Made by a program: the position numbers and the translations under genes. Below, in pieces: positions 43,402 to 55,280 of a stretch of 62,000 bases of DNA. Under the pieces are notes generated by a model. It had not been told where the DNA came from. It saw only the letters and a program-made list of their open reading frames with translations, and made no database searches. The first letter of the stretch is position 1. Each line of letters begins with the position of its first letter. The DNA is from Zygnema cylindricum (taxonomy: Eukaryota; Streptophyta; Zygnematophyceae; Zygnematales; Zygnemataceae): the NCBI GenBank assembly GCA_037447655.1, contig JBBHKE010001039.1, forward strand, positions 166,472-228,471, written 5' to 3'.

Positions 43402-44691
43402 TGCCACACAGAATTTGCAGGTCTTAAGGAAGCTAATCTAGATAGTGCCGACTCCAAGTTTATATAAACCCAAATGATTGACCACTTGACAATCACAACC
43501 CCATTACAGCTTCACCCATGTGAAGTTAGACTTACTGTGTGCTCAGTTCCACCACAGAATGCAAAGTTAGAATATGAGATTTGGACACATTCACCCACTT
43601 TGACTTTCCCTTAGAAATGCAGCCACCCAGGCAGGAAAAAACTCTGACCGACTATACCCCTGTGTAGTTTGGACTCGCGTGAGTCAGCAGCAAAAAGAAT
43701 CACTGATATTGGTCAACTGAATTGATTGTTATGGGTGGACAAAGTTTACCATTTATACAAGGTGCTCTCTAGGAGAGGGAGCTACCTACCAGAAAATATT
43801 CTAAGTCCTAAAACCCCTCTCTAAGCCCCCTAGTACTAAAGTACGAACCAATGACAAGACTGTAAAGTACATAAAGGTACAGGTGCCGGTGTACCTTTTG
43901 TACGGCCATCGTACAACATGGCCAAAAACCAGCACGTGTTTTATCCGGACTCGTTCTTTTAATTCTCGGAATTCTTGCTGTCAAATATTATCTCTCCACG
44001 TGGATTCAAGTCATGCCACGTCTGAAAAAATGGTACCGTACAAGAAAGTACAAGTGCCGGAGTACTTTCTGTACGTATTATGTACGAAATCGCCATAGTG
44101 TGACATTTGTCACTTCGTGATTTGTTTTCTGCCGTTCCGGAAATTTCGTAAACCCGTATGATTTTGCCATGTGTCATCCGGAGTGGCGGCGTCTGCAAAC
44201 TGCCAAATTGTCTTTTTTGCGATGTTGGCGCTAACCACGGCCGTCCGATTTACATCGTCATTTAAAACGGACCGTCGAAATAAATGTCTGTACTATTTAT
44301 TTCGTCCGGTACTAAAAGTACAACTGTTTCTATGCCCCATATACTGTAATCCAGTTAAATGGATAACCCTACGTGTAACTATATAAATATTTATCAAACC
44401 CTATATTGCATAGCACTAGTCCTAGACTAAATGGACAAAGCTAACGTCTGCGGTATGTTTGACGACCGGTAGGTACCAGGATCAATTCCAGGGTCCGTTA
44501 AATAACATTTTAGTAAACATATCTATTATCTACTACTGTCTCTCTAGAGAGCTTAGGCAGCCATGGCTCAAGCTCCCTCTCCAGCCTTCAGTGACTACAA
44601 CAAATGTGGGGGCTTGGAGAAGGAGTTTAGAGGTAGACTGCCTCTACTATTTTTCTATCCTAAAACAGACCTAGAAAATACTAAAATATCA
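43382..44691 (-). repeat. LTR e (about 1310 bp)
   Basis: Pairs with LTR d over its length. Contains the gag start codon and a tRNA-like module at 44414-44502 ('aggtaccaggatcaattcca'). Confidence 0.85.
44414..44502 (+). promoter_or_regulatory. tRNA-like module in LTR e
   Basis: A-box-like 'taaatggacaaagctaac' and B-box-like 'ccaggatcaattcc', antisense to gag. Confidence 0.4.
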
Positions 44692-45890
44692 TTAAATTGA
44701 AAACTGTGGAGAATGATACTCAAATGTGGGAGGATGTAAACATGACTTCTAAGAACTTCATTCCGAGGCACCTCACTCAAGCTTTGGCCACCCCTCATCT
44801 TCACATTTACAAGGCCGAGGAGTTGTGGGTGAGTTTGGTGGAGATTTAAAGAGCTCGAACTATTCAGGAGCTCGAGTTGGCTGAGCAAAAACTAGTGAGT
44901 TACACTTACAAATGAGGAAAGATGTTTGATTATTGTAATGATCTTTCTTGTTTGTATATAGAGATCGAAAGTGCCGAGTGGACTGGCACAATGGAAATGA
45001 AAGTTAACACTCTTATTATGAAGTCACCAAATGAGTTTGAGAACATAGTGTACCGAGTACAGAAAATGCCTGATAGTTCAAAGAAATGGAAAATAGTGAT
45101 TAGGATGATACTTGTGCAGGAAAACACAATGGAGATTAGGAGAGGAGGAAAGAGCATTCAAGCTTTAGCAACAGGAGGGGACCGATGGGGGAAGGACCCG
45201 AAGAAACCTTATAGAGGGGAAAGAGATAATTCTGGGGGACTGAGCCCCCCAAAGGGTCTTTGTCATTTTTGCAAAAAGTCAAGACACTTCATCGCAGTTT
45301 GAGTCAAGCTGTTGGAGCTGAGGCTCCAAGAGAACCGTGGAGGGGGTTCTTCCGGAGGGAAAAAAAAGGCACTTGGGGTTACTAAAGTCACAAGAGAAAT
45401 CGAGGATGAGTCCTCTGAGTAGGTTGGGGAGTTCTTCTTGATGAGAACCTGGAGGAGAAAGAGATCCCACGGAGACAGAAGTGTGCTTGGAGCAATTCGA
45501 GAAGCTCCATAGGAAGGATGGATTATCGACTCAGGTGCTTCCATGCGTATGTGTCGTGATACAGAACTTTTCACTAAGCTAAGAAAGATCCCTACTTGAG
45601 AGATAGAGTATGGGGATGGGAGAGTGGTTACTACAGATCTAGTGGTCTTAGTAGATCTAAAAGTCTTAGTGGAGGGTAAAACTTATATACTTACATTCTC
45701 AGATGTACTCTACATTCCTCAGCTGAGTAAAAATCTTGTCTCTACGTCTGTGTAAGATGACAAAGAGTTTGATACCTTCACTAGAAAAGGAGTCTTTATA
45801 GCTAGGTATAGGGATGCAGTTTACTTCACGGCAGATAAGGGTAGCCAAAGAATGTTTAGGCTTAACCTGAAAGGTGATGACAATGCTAAA
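44692..45890 (+). pseudogene. Copia gag C-terminal part and protease
   Basis: Resumes gag after the nested element: 'KTVENDTQMWEDVNMTSKNF', 'MFDYCNDLSCLYIE', 'LIMKSPNEFENIVYR', and a knuckle 'CHFCKKSRHFIAV' whose last Cys is lost with a stop just after. Further on, 'WIIDSGASMRMCRDTELF' near 45520 is the Copia protease active site, followed by 'VLYIPQLSKNLVST' and 'GSQRMFRLNLKGDD'. Integrase and RT do not follow: sequence changes near 45890 into the duplicated block. Multiple stops. Confidence 0.8.
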
Positions 45891-47300
45891 AAGCCATTGA
45901 CAACCCCCCTCAAGCTAAAAATAGATAGTTTATTTAGATGAATATAGGAGGACTTAGCCGATAAAAGGAAAAGGAAATAAAAAACCAGAAGAGAACCCAT
46001 GTTGTTCAAAATGGGGTCGACGAAAAGCCATGGTGAGAAATTGGCCACTTGACATGCCCTTAAGAATAATGATATCGCATGTCAATGTGTCTACTCCGTT
46101 TGTGGTGAACAGGATTGCGGATCAAGGCGGGTGTGCCTTGCGAGTCGGAGGAAATGGGGGTGGCCACCGAAATAGGGTAGCTAATATTGGTGAGTAGAGC
46201 CCGAAGCCAAACAACTTCCTTTGCAGCATGACAGGCAACCATATACCCTGCCTCAATATTAGAATAAGTTGTAGTAGGTTATTTTTTGCGAGACCAAGAA
46301 ATAAGCCCACTGCCCAAGAAAGAACACGAGTCCGTGGTAGAGCGATGAGAAAGTCGTTTTTGGACCAAATCGGAATCGACAAGGTCGAGAACGTCAGCGG
46401 AGCCACAACCAAGAGGTGCAAGTGAGGCAAACAAATTTGGTGCCTTGCAAGTAATAAAAGACACGTTTAGCGACAGGAGATGGGTACAATGCATGTTATT
46501 ATTGTGGAAGACACCGAAAACAAGGATAGTTGTCACGTCATGGACGTAGAAGAATTGACGGACCCGTGCTCATGAAAAACACATTAATACTGGTAAGCTC
46601 CTTAGTGTGGACATGACTAATCACCACAATTATCGTGGCTCAATTAGGTGTGATCTATACTAGTGATGGGGAGGCAGATTGTGTTAGCGCACATCCACTC
46701 TATTATACGTGTGCATCTCGCATCCAAATTTTTCACCCTAACTTGTGTCGGGCCTATTTTGTTCTAAAGTCATGAAGGTAAAGTTTCATTGAATTTAAAA
46801 GGCCACAAGACATTGTTCGAACCCATTCAAACGTGACCCGATGTTTTTGTGGAATCACACTTGGATTGTGTCTTCCGTAAAAACCGGGGGTCTGAATTTT
46901 CAATGATGAAAGCTGATTGAAGAGGTGAAAAAAAAATTGAGTGTAATAATGGTTTACAGTGGAGCCTTCACTTCAAGATCTTGCCTGTTATTAATTTTGC
47001 TTTTGGTTTGGAATAAAACTAATGTTCTTGGGTATGCTTTTTTTCGATCATGTTTTTTTGGCCATGTCTAATTTTGATGGTTTGGTGCCAGTCCCTCGCC
47101 ACCTTTTTTAATGTGGATCACATGAAATTCAAATTTTTTTGTGGCAAATTTTAAGTTTAGAGAGTACTCGCCTTATCAAATGATCATTTTGGGGAGTAAT
47201 AGTTTTATAAAATGTCAATAAATGACGACCATTTTTCTATGAATCCTTGTGGATTCCTTTATTATAAAACCACCATTAGTCTAAATGTTTTCTCCCTTAA
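45872..47300. repeat. Duplicated block, copy 1
   Basis: Nearly the same as 58001-60150 in the same orientation, without the 737-bp insert present there. Starts around 'gacaatgct...ccattgacaac' and ends near 'ctaaatgttttctccc'. Confidence 0.85.
46048..46425 (-). pseudogene. Copia RNase H remnant in duplicated block, copy 1
   Basis: 'SDLVQKRLSHRSTTDSCSFL', 'GSGLISWSRKK', 'MVACHAAKEVVWLRALLTNI' and 'SDSQGTPALIRNPVHHKRSR' with 'HIDMRYHY'. A typical Copia RNase H of another lineage, with frameshifts. 'TTGAGGGGGG' on the same strand near 45905 is its likely polypurine tract. Confidence 0.8.
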
Positions 47301-47347
47301 TTTAATTTTAAATTAACTCGATTTTGCTCCTTGTCTCATTATTGCAG

Positions 47348-47537
47348 GCAATCGACTTGTGTTTAGAAGGATGTTTAAAACTTGACGCTCTTGTAAAGAA
47401 TTGCTTGCGAGAACAAGTGGCGTCGTTTCAAAATAGTGTGGAACAAGAGTCAAGGAAACAACTAGATCAGATGGATGGAAAGTACTTCATTTACCTTTCT
47501 ATCCGGTTCTTTTTAAGGGTACTCCACCACATTTAGT
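47348..47537 (+). CDS. Candidate last exon of an unrecognised gene
   Basis: Follows an acceptor-like 'tctcattattgcag' and reads 'AIDLCLEGCLKLDALVKNCL', 'REQVASFQNSVEQESRKQLD' to a stop at 47535, with an AATAAA near 47613. The charged helical composition looks coding, but I do not recognise the family. It could equally be a fragment carried by a transposon. The upstream exon would lie beyond the duplicated block. Confidence 0.35.
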
Positions 47538-47539
47538 TT

Positions 47540-48010
47540 TCCAGTTTTGGCTTTGCCGTCCACTTTTTTTTTGTTCCCCTGTAAATAGATGGTTTATCAT
47601 CGCGCTTTTTGAATAAAGTCTCGTTTTTAAACTTGCCGACTTGTTTCAATTTGCCATTTTTTCAGGAATGTATTTTTTGCTTGATATCAATAAATTCGCA
47701 TGAACTAAGATAGAATGGCTTCTTTGTGAATGTTGTTTTGTTTTAGTTTAAAAATATTTTGATTTGGTTGGAGTGGTGAGGTCTATCGGGTACAAGACAA
47801 ATACCATAAATATCTTGACATGAAATTACTTTGGTTTGTAGTTAATGGCTATTAGCATTAATAACACTAACTTCATCCCAGTCACTTTTGCCCTCTGAAC
47901 ACAAAATGTTGAGTTTGAAAGCTTTAGTCCTCAGTAGATGAGGCTGTGAGGGGAGTTTTTAGAACTTATAATATTTTTGGTATAAGTCTTTGTAATACTT
48001 ACCTTTAATA
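47540..48010. other. AT-rich stretch, no gene seen
   Basis: Contains an imperfect palindrome 'attagcattaataacactaa' at 47851, similar to a perfect one at 61316. Confidence 0.4.
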
Positions 48011-48019
48011 GTGTGACAG

Positions 48020-48420
48020 TTACTCAGGTACAAAAGAGTGTAATGAACTTCCTTGGGACACGCGGCGCGGATCGAATGTATCCGTACGAGATTGAACAAG
48101 TACGGAATCCGAAACAATGACACACGACAAATTGTACGATACAAGAATGAACGACGGATACGAATCGAGTCGACGGACGCGATTCGAAGTGGGTCCACAT
48201 TGGGACAATGTTGCTGGACGCGTGTCGTCCATCGCGAAGATATATATAACATCTTACGGCGATCCGTATATTTCGGAAGACTCCTGCATGGACGCTAATA
48301 CAATCGTTCGATCCCGCGTACATCGACGGCGGAGAAAATCTGACGGGACCACAGTTGACTAAGCAAGTCGCGTCGCTTTGCGCGACCGACTTGCTACCAG
48401 GAGATTTCAGTTTTGCAGGT
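48020..48420. other. CpG-rich block with ORFs on both strands, unassigned
   Basis: Unusual density of CG, TCGA and CGTACG. Overlapping ORFs of 81 and 134 codons on opposite strands show no known domain. An acceptor-like 'tactcag' precedes it. 'gactaagcaagt' occurs twice (48358, 48452). Confidence 0.3.
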
Positions 48421-48699
48421 ACAGTCATTTGGACGGATTCGCCAATTGCTGACTAAGCAAGTGGCACAGCGTATGTACGGTACCTTTTTGTAAATATCTG
48501 AAGCAACGTAAACTTGTACGTAGTGAATTAGTTTTTAGTGTTACCATATTGAAATAGGATAGAAGTTATAATTAGGGTTTGGACGTACTTCCGCTACAGT
48601 AAACGTACCGTTGACGTACACTGTCGTTATTCGAGTACAGTGCTTAAATAACGTGTAGTTAGTTGATTGGTGTAGATTACTATGAGAGTATAAACCATA

Positions 48700-49140
48700 G
48701 GACTTAGTTTTATTTTGGTTATCAGCTGAGTTTATCAAAGTAATGGCAGATTGTTTTTCTGCATCTTTGACCTGTCAGTGTGATCACTCTGAATGATATC
48801 TTGATATGAAACTTTGTGTGTATGTTCTATGATATAGAAACTATATGGTTGTGTAGTTTCATTCTGTTCTGCTGTTTCTGTAGAATTGTGTGAGAGATTT
48901 AATTGGTTAGTTTGATAAGCTGTCAGCTGGTTTTGGGAAACTCTAGAGCTCATATCTTTTGGATTCATTTGTGGATCAGGATGTAACTTTGGGATGTTAT
49001 ATTGTCAATTACATACTGCATACTGGTGCAGTTTGAGGTGCTTTTGTATATTGTGGAGAAATCTGTGTTGTCTGAAACATAGCTTTTAGGGGTTGTCTGT
49101 GGGTGTTTTCCGTGAGTAATCCATGGCTGAAATAGGCCAA
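48700..49140. repeat. Repeat related to 24365-24600
   Basis: Shares blocks in the same order with the 24.4-kb region ('gtttatcaaagt', 'gtttttctgca', 'catggctgaaa'), so probably remains of the same transposon family. No transposase motif here. Confidence 0.35.
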
Positions 49141-49466
49141 GGACAACACAAAATAGTGTTAATGAGTACTTTTTCTTTTCCTTGCGTCAATCCTTTTCGA
49201 GGTTTATCAAACGTGTGTTTTGCACAGTCGTTTCTTGCGTAATACGCGAATTGAACAACTATGCTAAAAAACCTCATGCGATGAAATCTTTTAGAATCGT
49301 CCATTATGTCGGGTCACTAAAAAGCCTACCTGCGTTGGCTCATTTGGGTTGGTACCACGTAGGTCAGATTTTAAAAATTTAAAAATATTATTCAAACGTA
49401 AAATCTGAACTGAATATTTATTACAGCGGAGGTAATCGATGAGGGTGAAGTTCAATTAGACGAAAA

Positions 49467-49934
49467 GTGAGGTTGTTTAAAGAATTCGGACCTCTCCCTA
49501 CTACGCCGTACCTCTTATTTTTTTTTATCGGGAAAACAACATTACAAAGAATCTTGCCAACATTCTCCAAAAGTCTAGGAGTTAACAATGACCCTTGGAT
49601 ATTTTTTCGCGAAGCATTGGCTTCGAAAGTTTTTGTAACTGGTGATGTACCTCGCGAGGTAGATCACCAATTAGAGAATTTTTTTAGCCGCGACACGTTG
49701 GATAATGAGCAAACGTGTCAAGATAGCAACCAACGCAAATCAAAAAAATTTGCACACGATGTACGCATTCATAAACCCAACAAAAAATACAAACGAAATG
49801 TCGTAACGCACTTTCGTCATGCTATTTCTGTTATCGCCCATTCGTCACGCTATTTCTGTTACCGCCCATTCGTCACACTATTTTCTGGCAACGCTTATTC
49901 GTCACGCGAAAAAACAGGAACCCTAAAAAAATGA
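49467..49934 (+). other. ORF of 155 codons, unrecognised
   Basis: Includes 'GVNNDPWIFFREALASKVFV' and 'GDVPREVDHQLENFFSRDTL', which look protein-like. The end overlaps a tandem repeat. No domain recognised, no RNA evidence; may be an exon or a transposon fragment. Confidence 0.25.
49812..49907. repeat. Short tandem repeat, ~29-bp unit x3
   Basis: 'ttcgtcacgctatttctgtt' units begin at 49812, 49841 and 49869, with a partial at 49898. Confidence 0.75.
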
Positions 49935-50459
49935 GGTGGTATCTGACAAGGCGTCTACAAAGAGTACAGAAGTGTTGAACGATGACCTGGTACGCACGTA
50001 CATGGTACGCAAATGAAGTTTTTTGGTCGGTGTAAAAATCATTGGCGATTTTCAATATCAAATCTATAGTTACGTGGCATCACTATTTTGCTAACACGTG
50101 GATTACAAACTCTGCGCAATGGAACTTCGTTCAAATTGTATCATTCTGTAATGTTGGCCGTACAATTACCGAATGTCCTAATGGAACTTCACCCTGATTT
50201 GTAAGAAAAGTTTGGGACCAAATGGAAATTAAATTTTCAAAACCGGTATGACAGAAAGGCGCGGGTGAAGGTTAGTGGATGTGAGAAGGAGCGTGCGAGG
50301 ACATTTTAGGTGAACCTGCATCCACCGTGCGTACGGCTCCTGGCTTGTACGGCACATGGCTTGTACGACTTGTAGGCCTGTAACCGCGTGTTATGCCTTT
50401 TGTTGGGCCTAGTGTTATGCCTATTGTTGGGTCTATTCTCCATGAGGCGCCGAGAGTAA
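49935..50459. other. Non-coding spacer
   Basis: No supportable gene. Ends with taa, the target duplication of the next element. Confidence 0.4.
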
Positions 50460-51237
50460 GGGTGTGTCCCCATGTGCATAAGTAAGGGTTTTTTTCTGTT
50501 GTTTTCCTGTAAAGCTTAGCATCGTACTGCCTAAGTTCCAACCGTACGAAGGAATCGCAAATTTGTAGAGTACAATTTGTGTCACCCTCGAACTTAGGAT
50601 GTACGAAAAATTGTCGTCTTGTGTTTTTCGACCCACTTCAACGACAAAAAACGTCATCTTCAACCTTATCTTTAAAACACATGCGCGATGTGTTTTAAAA
50701 CTAGGGATTTTATGTAAACAAATAGGAACACATATTCGCACGTGCCGTAATTTTCGAAGTATTTCACACGATTTTCAAAGACAAAGGAAAGTACGGAAGT
50801 CGCTATGTTTTGTCCGTTTGCATTTAATACGACAAAGAAAATTACACAATTTGTTTAGTTTTGTCCGTTTTCGTCCCGTACGGATTTCTTTTTTGCACGG
50901 GTCTCGAAATTCCGATGCCATTTCACGTCGACCGCACAGGAGACGTAAAGGCAAAGCGCAACTTCTTCAATCGTGAAACGGTACAGGGTGGAAGGCGGTA
51001 CGTCTACAATGTCACGGTAAGACATGCGACGTCACACAAGCAGTTCCAAAAAATAACGTCCGACAACACAGATTGTAGACGTTGACAACCGTCACAGGTA
51101 TTGTCGACGTATAAATCGTCACAAACGTAACTTACGATACGTTCTTACACATAGGGACACTTGAAAAGCGGGTCCGCCGGATCCGCGCTAAAATACAAAG
51201 TAAGTTCGCTAAGTTACAAGTACATGGGGACATACCC
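50460..51237. mobile_element. Tourist/Harbinger-like MITE, 778 bp
   Basis: Ends gggtgtgtccccatgt and acatggggacataccc are inverted repeats, flanked by taa on both sides (50457-50459, 51238-51240), the 3-bp duplication of PIF/Harbinger elements. No transposase. The left end resembles the right end of 55878-57890. Confidence 0.8.
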
Positions 51238-51353
51238 TAATTGTACAAAGACGTTTAATGGCAGTGATATTATTTTGATTCTGTCAGCAGGGTATCTACA
51301 TGTCTAGATTAAAACAAAATCTGAAACTCGTATCTGTAAACCCCAGCCGCAAA

Positions 51354-51671
51354 TTAAAATTACGTGAATGTACACTTTGTACGTTCTTGTTTTGTCGTTT
51401 TTGTGGTTTTTCTGTCGTTTTATTTCATCGTTGACAATTTGAAAAAAGCAGGCTCGACAAACTTGGGATGTCAATGGATGGTGAAGGAAGCGTCACTTAA
51501 AATTACGTGAATGTACACTTTGTACGTTCATGTTTTGTCGTTTTGGTGGCTGTTTTGTCGTTCGTATTTCGTCGTTGACAATTTTAAAAAAGCAGGCGCG
51601 GCAAATTTGGGATGTCAATGGAAAAGAGACAATTGCGCGGCAATTTTGGATGGTGAAGGAGGCGTCACGGG
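51354..51671 (+). repeat. Tandem duplication, ~143-bp offset
   Basis: 'ttaaaattacgtgaatgtac' begins both units (51354, 51497). Both contain 'gttgacaatttgaaaaaagcaggc'-like and 'gggatgtcaatgg' blocks. The second unit has a small internal insert. Confidence 0.8.
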
Positions 51672-52250
51672 AGATTCTTCAACAATGATTTTTTGGTGGT
51701 TTTTGGTGGATTTGATTCCAGCCTGTCGGAAAGCGCGTGGCCTATGCCACATGTAAGGTTGGTAACATCCATCATGGATCGTATGTGACTACTCCACGTG
51801 TACAAATTCTACACGTCCTGTGTTTAGCTACTGTAGTCTCCTCCCTTTGAAAACATAGGAAAACAAACAGCGAGAAGAATATCCACCGGATGATTTGCGC
51901 GATTGCTCCGTTGATTTGAAAAGGCAAAACATCGACGGTTGTGCTTTACGCCCATACGCTTGGAGTATCGTGACAGGTGAAAAAGAATGAAACAACAATG
52001 TACGAAAACGTACAGCATCTACTGTAGTAAACAACCTCGCTTCAATTGTCGGTGGCAAATTCCACCAATTGTACCAATCTGCCGTACGTGACGTAACTCA
52101 ACGTGACCACAACCGTACAGTAACTGTTGCATCTGGACGGTTGTCGCATAACCCAAGCGCGTTGACTTTGCGTCTTCCTTTTCATAATTTTTTTATACGA
52201 TTTGGCCCCAACGTTCCCCTTTTTTTTCAAATTTGTCATTCTTTTTTGTC
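51672..52250. promoter_or_regulatory. Upstream region of the GT61 gene
   Basis: No repeat or ORF with support. Pyrimidine-rich just before the ATG at 52251. Expected to hold the promoter, but no element can be assigned with confidence. Confidence 0.3.
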
Positions 52251-53513
52251 ATGGCGTCCTTTGCACTTGCCGCTATCCTCTGCTCTTTTCTTTTGACCGT
52301 AGGATCGGTGCCGGGCAGCTCAGGGAAGTACTCACATCGTCAAATCGGCAAACCCACCGACCCTATAGTTTACACCGATGAGAAAATCGGATATCGGGAG
52401 GACAATACGAAGGGATTGGGAATTGGGTGGTTGGGGAGAAAGAGCGAGGGGAGAGAGGGGGGAGAGGGAAGCGGTGGAATAGGAGATCGGGAAGCGAGAG
52501 GGGAAGGGAAAGAGAGGGTGGAGAGGAAGGATGTGGAGGAAGAGGAAGTGGGGAGTGAAGGGAAAGGGGAGGAGTTGGAGGCGATCGACAGAGAGGGAGG
52601 AATGGGAGAGAAGAAGGAGATACATCTAAAGGAGAGAGGGAGTGGAGCGAGAGAAGGCGGAGGAAGTGAGAGAGAGAAGGAGTGGGAAAAAAAGGACAAA
52701 GAGAGAGGGGAAAGTGTGATTAAACGAAGAAGGGAAGGGTGGGAAATTGGAAAGATTGAGGAGAAGGAGAGGAAGGATGGAAAGAGAAGAGGTGAGAATG
52801 GGGAGGCAGGAGAGGAGAGAGAGGAGGGAGACGGGGGAGTGGAGGGAGAGGGCGAAAAAGAAAAAGAAAGAAAAGAGGTAGAGAAGGGGATAACATACGG
52901 AGAAGAAATGGTTGAGGAGAGAGGAGGTGAAAATAAGTCGATACATAGAAAAGAAGGAGAAGGAGAGGAGAAGGGGAGAAGAGAAGGAGACGAGACGAAG
53001 AGGAGAGGAAAAGGAAAAGAAGGAGAGGGAAGTTACATGGAGAAAAAAAACAAGAAAAAGGAGAGACAGGAGGGAGGGGAAGAGAGTAAATTAGTGACTA
53101 GAGTGAATACAGCGAAGGAAATGAGGGAGAGAAGGGAGAGAAGCGAGAGATCGGGTGCTATAAAGATTGAAAAATTGGGATTTACCTTAAAAAGAGTGGA
53201 TCTTATGTCCTTTTCTCTCAATAAAAGAAGTAGAAATCGTACGGATTTTGTTACTTCAAGTTGCAATGGGGGTATATGTCCGGAATTTCGATCTTGTTTG
53301 GGACGTTTTCTGGAAAAAATCAAAGCTTGTTGGAGTACCAATATGTTGGGGGAAAAGGAAAAATGGAAAAATGAATCGGACGAACGAGTGGCTATGGGAG
53401 GACAAGTTTATGTTTTACATTCAGTTTATGTCAATAATTTTGGGTACCCCATGAATACAAAATTTCATTTTGATCGAGGAGGGTGCGCTTGGGACGCACG
53501 TTCTCCGGCCGAG
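52251..53513 (+). CDS. GT61 glycosyltransferase, exon 1 (signal anchor, purine-coded stem, start of GT domain)
   Basis: ATG at 52251 opens 'MASFALAAILCSFLLTVGSV', a hydrophobic segment fitting a Golgi signal anchor or signal peptide. Then comes a ~240-residue Arg/Glu/Lys/Gly-rich stretch coded by an almost pure purine tract (about 52415-53150). The last ~90 residues are ordinary protein, ending 'GGQVYVLHSVYVNNFGYPMN' and 'FHFDRGGCAWDARSPAE', similar to the segment before the catalytic domain in DUF563/GT61 proteins. GAG|GTGA at 53513 is a good donor in phase 0. Anchor and GT part share one frame across the tract, which favours one exon, but an unseen intron in the tract is possible. Family 61 enzymes transfer sugars (xylose, arabinose, GlcNAc) to glycans in the secretory pathway; substrate here unknown. 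Confidence 0.6.
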
Positions 53514-53948
53514 GTGACCTTTTTTTTTCTTTTCTGTTTTTTTTTTTTTTTTTGTATGTGGGTTTTATTTTTTTAAGGTTAAGAATGTTTCGAGATTTTT
53601 TACCTTTTTTACCCTCCTTTTCGCCCTTGAAAAGAAAATAAAAAAAGCTATACATCGAAAACAAGAAAAAGAAATGAGGATTCCTACACGTAAAAACAAT
53701 GTTGACGAATTGTTGTACTCATTTTCAAACATGGTACCAAATGTCCATATTTATTACGGTAAATGGTCTATGTAACATTTGATTGGATGCTAAATGTTAA
53801 ACAAGTCAAGAAAAGTGCGGGGAAATAATCCTTTCTGACAAATGTCTCCCTCTTCCAAACATAAGAAAGGATCTTGTTTATGTATTTACTTTCGTCGTTT
53901 TCTTTTGGAGGGGACCTTTACCTTTTCCATTTTTTTTTTTTTTACCAG

Positions 53949-54125
53949 TTGTACAACTTTCAACCGGATACCAAAGTTACCGTCTTCAAAGAATTTGTCA
54001 ATTTTGCCCATTATTATGGTAAAAGTTTTTACCATTTTTTTGTGGAACTGGTTCCGGCGCTCGTGGAATTCATGGACATTTTACGACAAAATCCCAACAT
54101 TCTCGTCGTGTACACACAAAATCAG
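53949..54125 (+). CDS. GT61 glycosyltransferase, exon 2
   Basis: Between a pyrimidine-rich acceptor (ttttaccag) and donor CAG|GTGAAT; 177 bp, phase 0 at both ends, in register with exon 1. Encodes 'LYNFQPDTKVTVFKEFVNFA' and 'HYYGKSFYHFFVELVPALVE' then 'FMDILRQNPNILVVYTQNQ'. The 'yHFfvElvPaL' core is the hallmark N-terminal motif of GT61 (DUF563) domains. The best single piece of evidence for the family. Confidence 0.75.
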
Positions 54126-55135
54126 GTGAATTAACTCACCACTATTAGTGTGGACTTACCAAATTATCGCCGGGGTGCGGTCTCCGTCGGGGTGTGTAAT
54201 TGTTGAACATCTGCACCATAATTAGTGTGGATTCGATCGATCGACACCATAACTACACCACCGATCATTATTAGCATAACTGAATCATTAGTGTAAACAT
54301 TTTATTGGAATTAACGACAGTAAATTATCGTTCTCCACGCTAATCATTGTGGGCCAGAAAACTAAGTAATGTTACTAAGCCAATTTTATGGTTTTTGGGT
54401 AAAAAACACACACACTGGAAATAGAGTGATCAACTCTAAGAGCGATAGGCAGTGTTGTGATTTGGTGAACATTGCACATAATTAGTGTGGATTTCTTCAA
54501 TCGGCCCAGTCCACTGAGATTAATCTGGGCCTTTTCAATTGATACCAGGCAACATGATTAGTAAGGATGTCTTTTTTTTGTTTTGTTTTTTTTTTTTTAA
54601 ATCTACATATTTTGTCTGTTACCTTTCGCTATTTGTCACATTGAGTAATGGTCTTGTGATTAGCTTAATTTGTTGGATACACCAAAATTAGTGTGGATTT
54701 GATAAATCAATTCCTTAGTATTTTGTCTCCTTCGGAAATCTGTTCCAAAACATTTTTATACAAACACCCCGATTAGTGTAGCTTTATTGGACAGTTTGTG
54801 ACACAAGTATATTTTTTTATCCTCCACCATCTTTATTAAAGACTCGCTTTGTCCTATTTTCTTGAACAAAGAAGAGGAGGGAGAGAGAAGGGAGAGAGAA
54901 GGGGCATAAATTTGGAAAAAATAAAAAAGCGCAAGGGGCATGCATGTTTGTTAGCATTGAGATGATCAATAAAGGATTTTTATCAAGAAATTTATTTATA
55001 TCATAATAATTCTCAATAGTTTTGATACTCTAGGTCTAACAACAACGGGAAAATAAACCTCTTTTTTTGTATTATACTTTCGTGCTTTTGTACTTTTTTG
55101 TTTCACATATATATATATTTTGTCTTTTTAATCAG
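54126..55135. other. Intron-like AT-rich DNA with repeated attagtgtgga motif
   Basis: 'attagtgtggat' or close variants occur near 54147, 54220, 54485 and 54690. No ORF. Confidence 0.45.
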
Positions 55136-55280
55136 TGTATGTCTTTGTTTTTGGGTGGACCTTTTGTAGCATTATACCATGAGAATTTTGGGATCTTTTG
55201 TATTTGGAGATCAAATACATCGATTGAAATTTTACGAAATCCAACCATTGGAGCTTTTTTACGGGAAAAAAATGTATCAG
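55136..55280 (+). CDS. Possible GT61 exon 3
   Basis: Acceptor tttttaatcag and donor TCAG|GTAAGC frame 145 bp that start in phase 0, compatible with exon 2, and read 'CMSLFLGGPFVALYHENFGI', 'FCIWRSNTSIEILRNPTIGA', 'FLREKNVS'. The end is phase 1, which does not join the next recognised exon (phase 0 start), so a further exon is missing between them or this one is not used. Family resemblance here is weak. Confidence 0.35.

Larger units (their letters stand above)
40190..44691 (-). mobile_element. Second gag-only Copia element (copy D), nested
   Basis: LTRs 40190-41497 and 43382-44691 (about 1.3 kb each), internal 41498-43381, inserted in the gag of a plus-strand Copia. It has the same gag-pol-remnant ORF design as copies A and B, but longer LTRs with an extra GTAC-rich unit. 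No clear target duplication: the right LTR seems to have lost its last few bases ('aaaatatca' against 'aaatatcaaca'). Confidence 0.85.

Noticed and set aside
48024-48428. 134-codon minus-strand ORF
   Set aside because: Overlaps ORFs on the other strand in a CpG-rich block; no family match and no choice between strands is possible.
49812-49907. CRISPR-like array
   Set aside because: Contiguous imperfect tandem units without unique spacers, in a eukaryotic setting.
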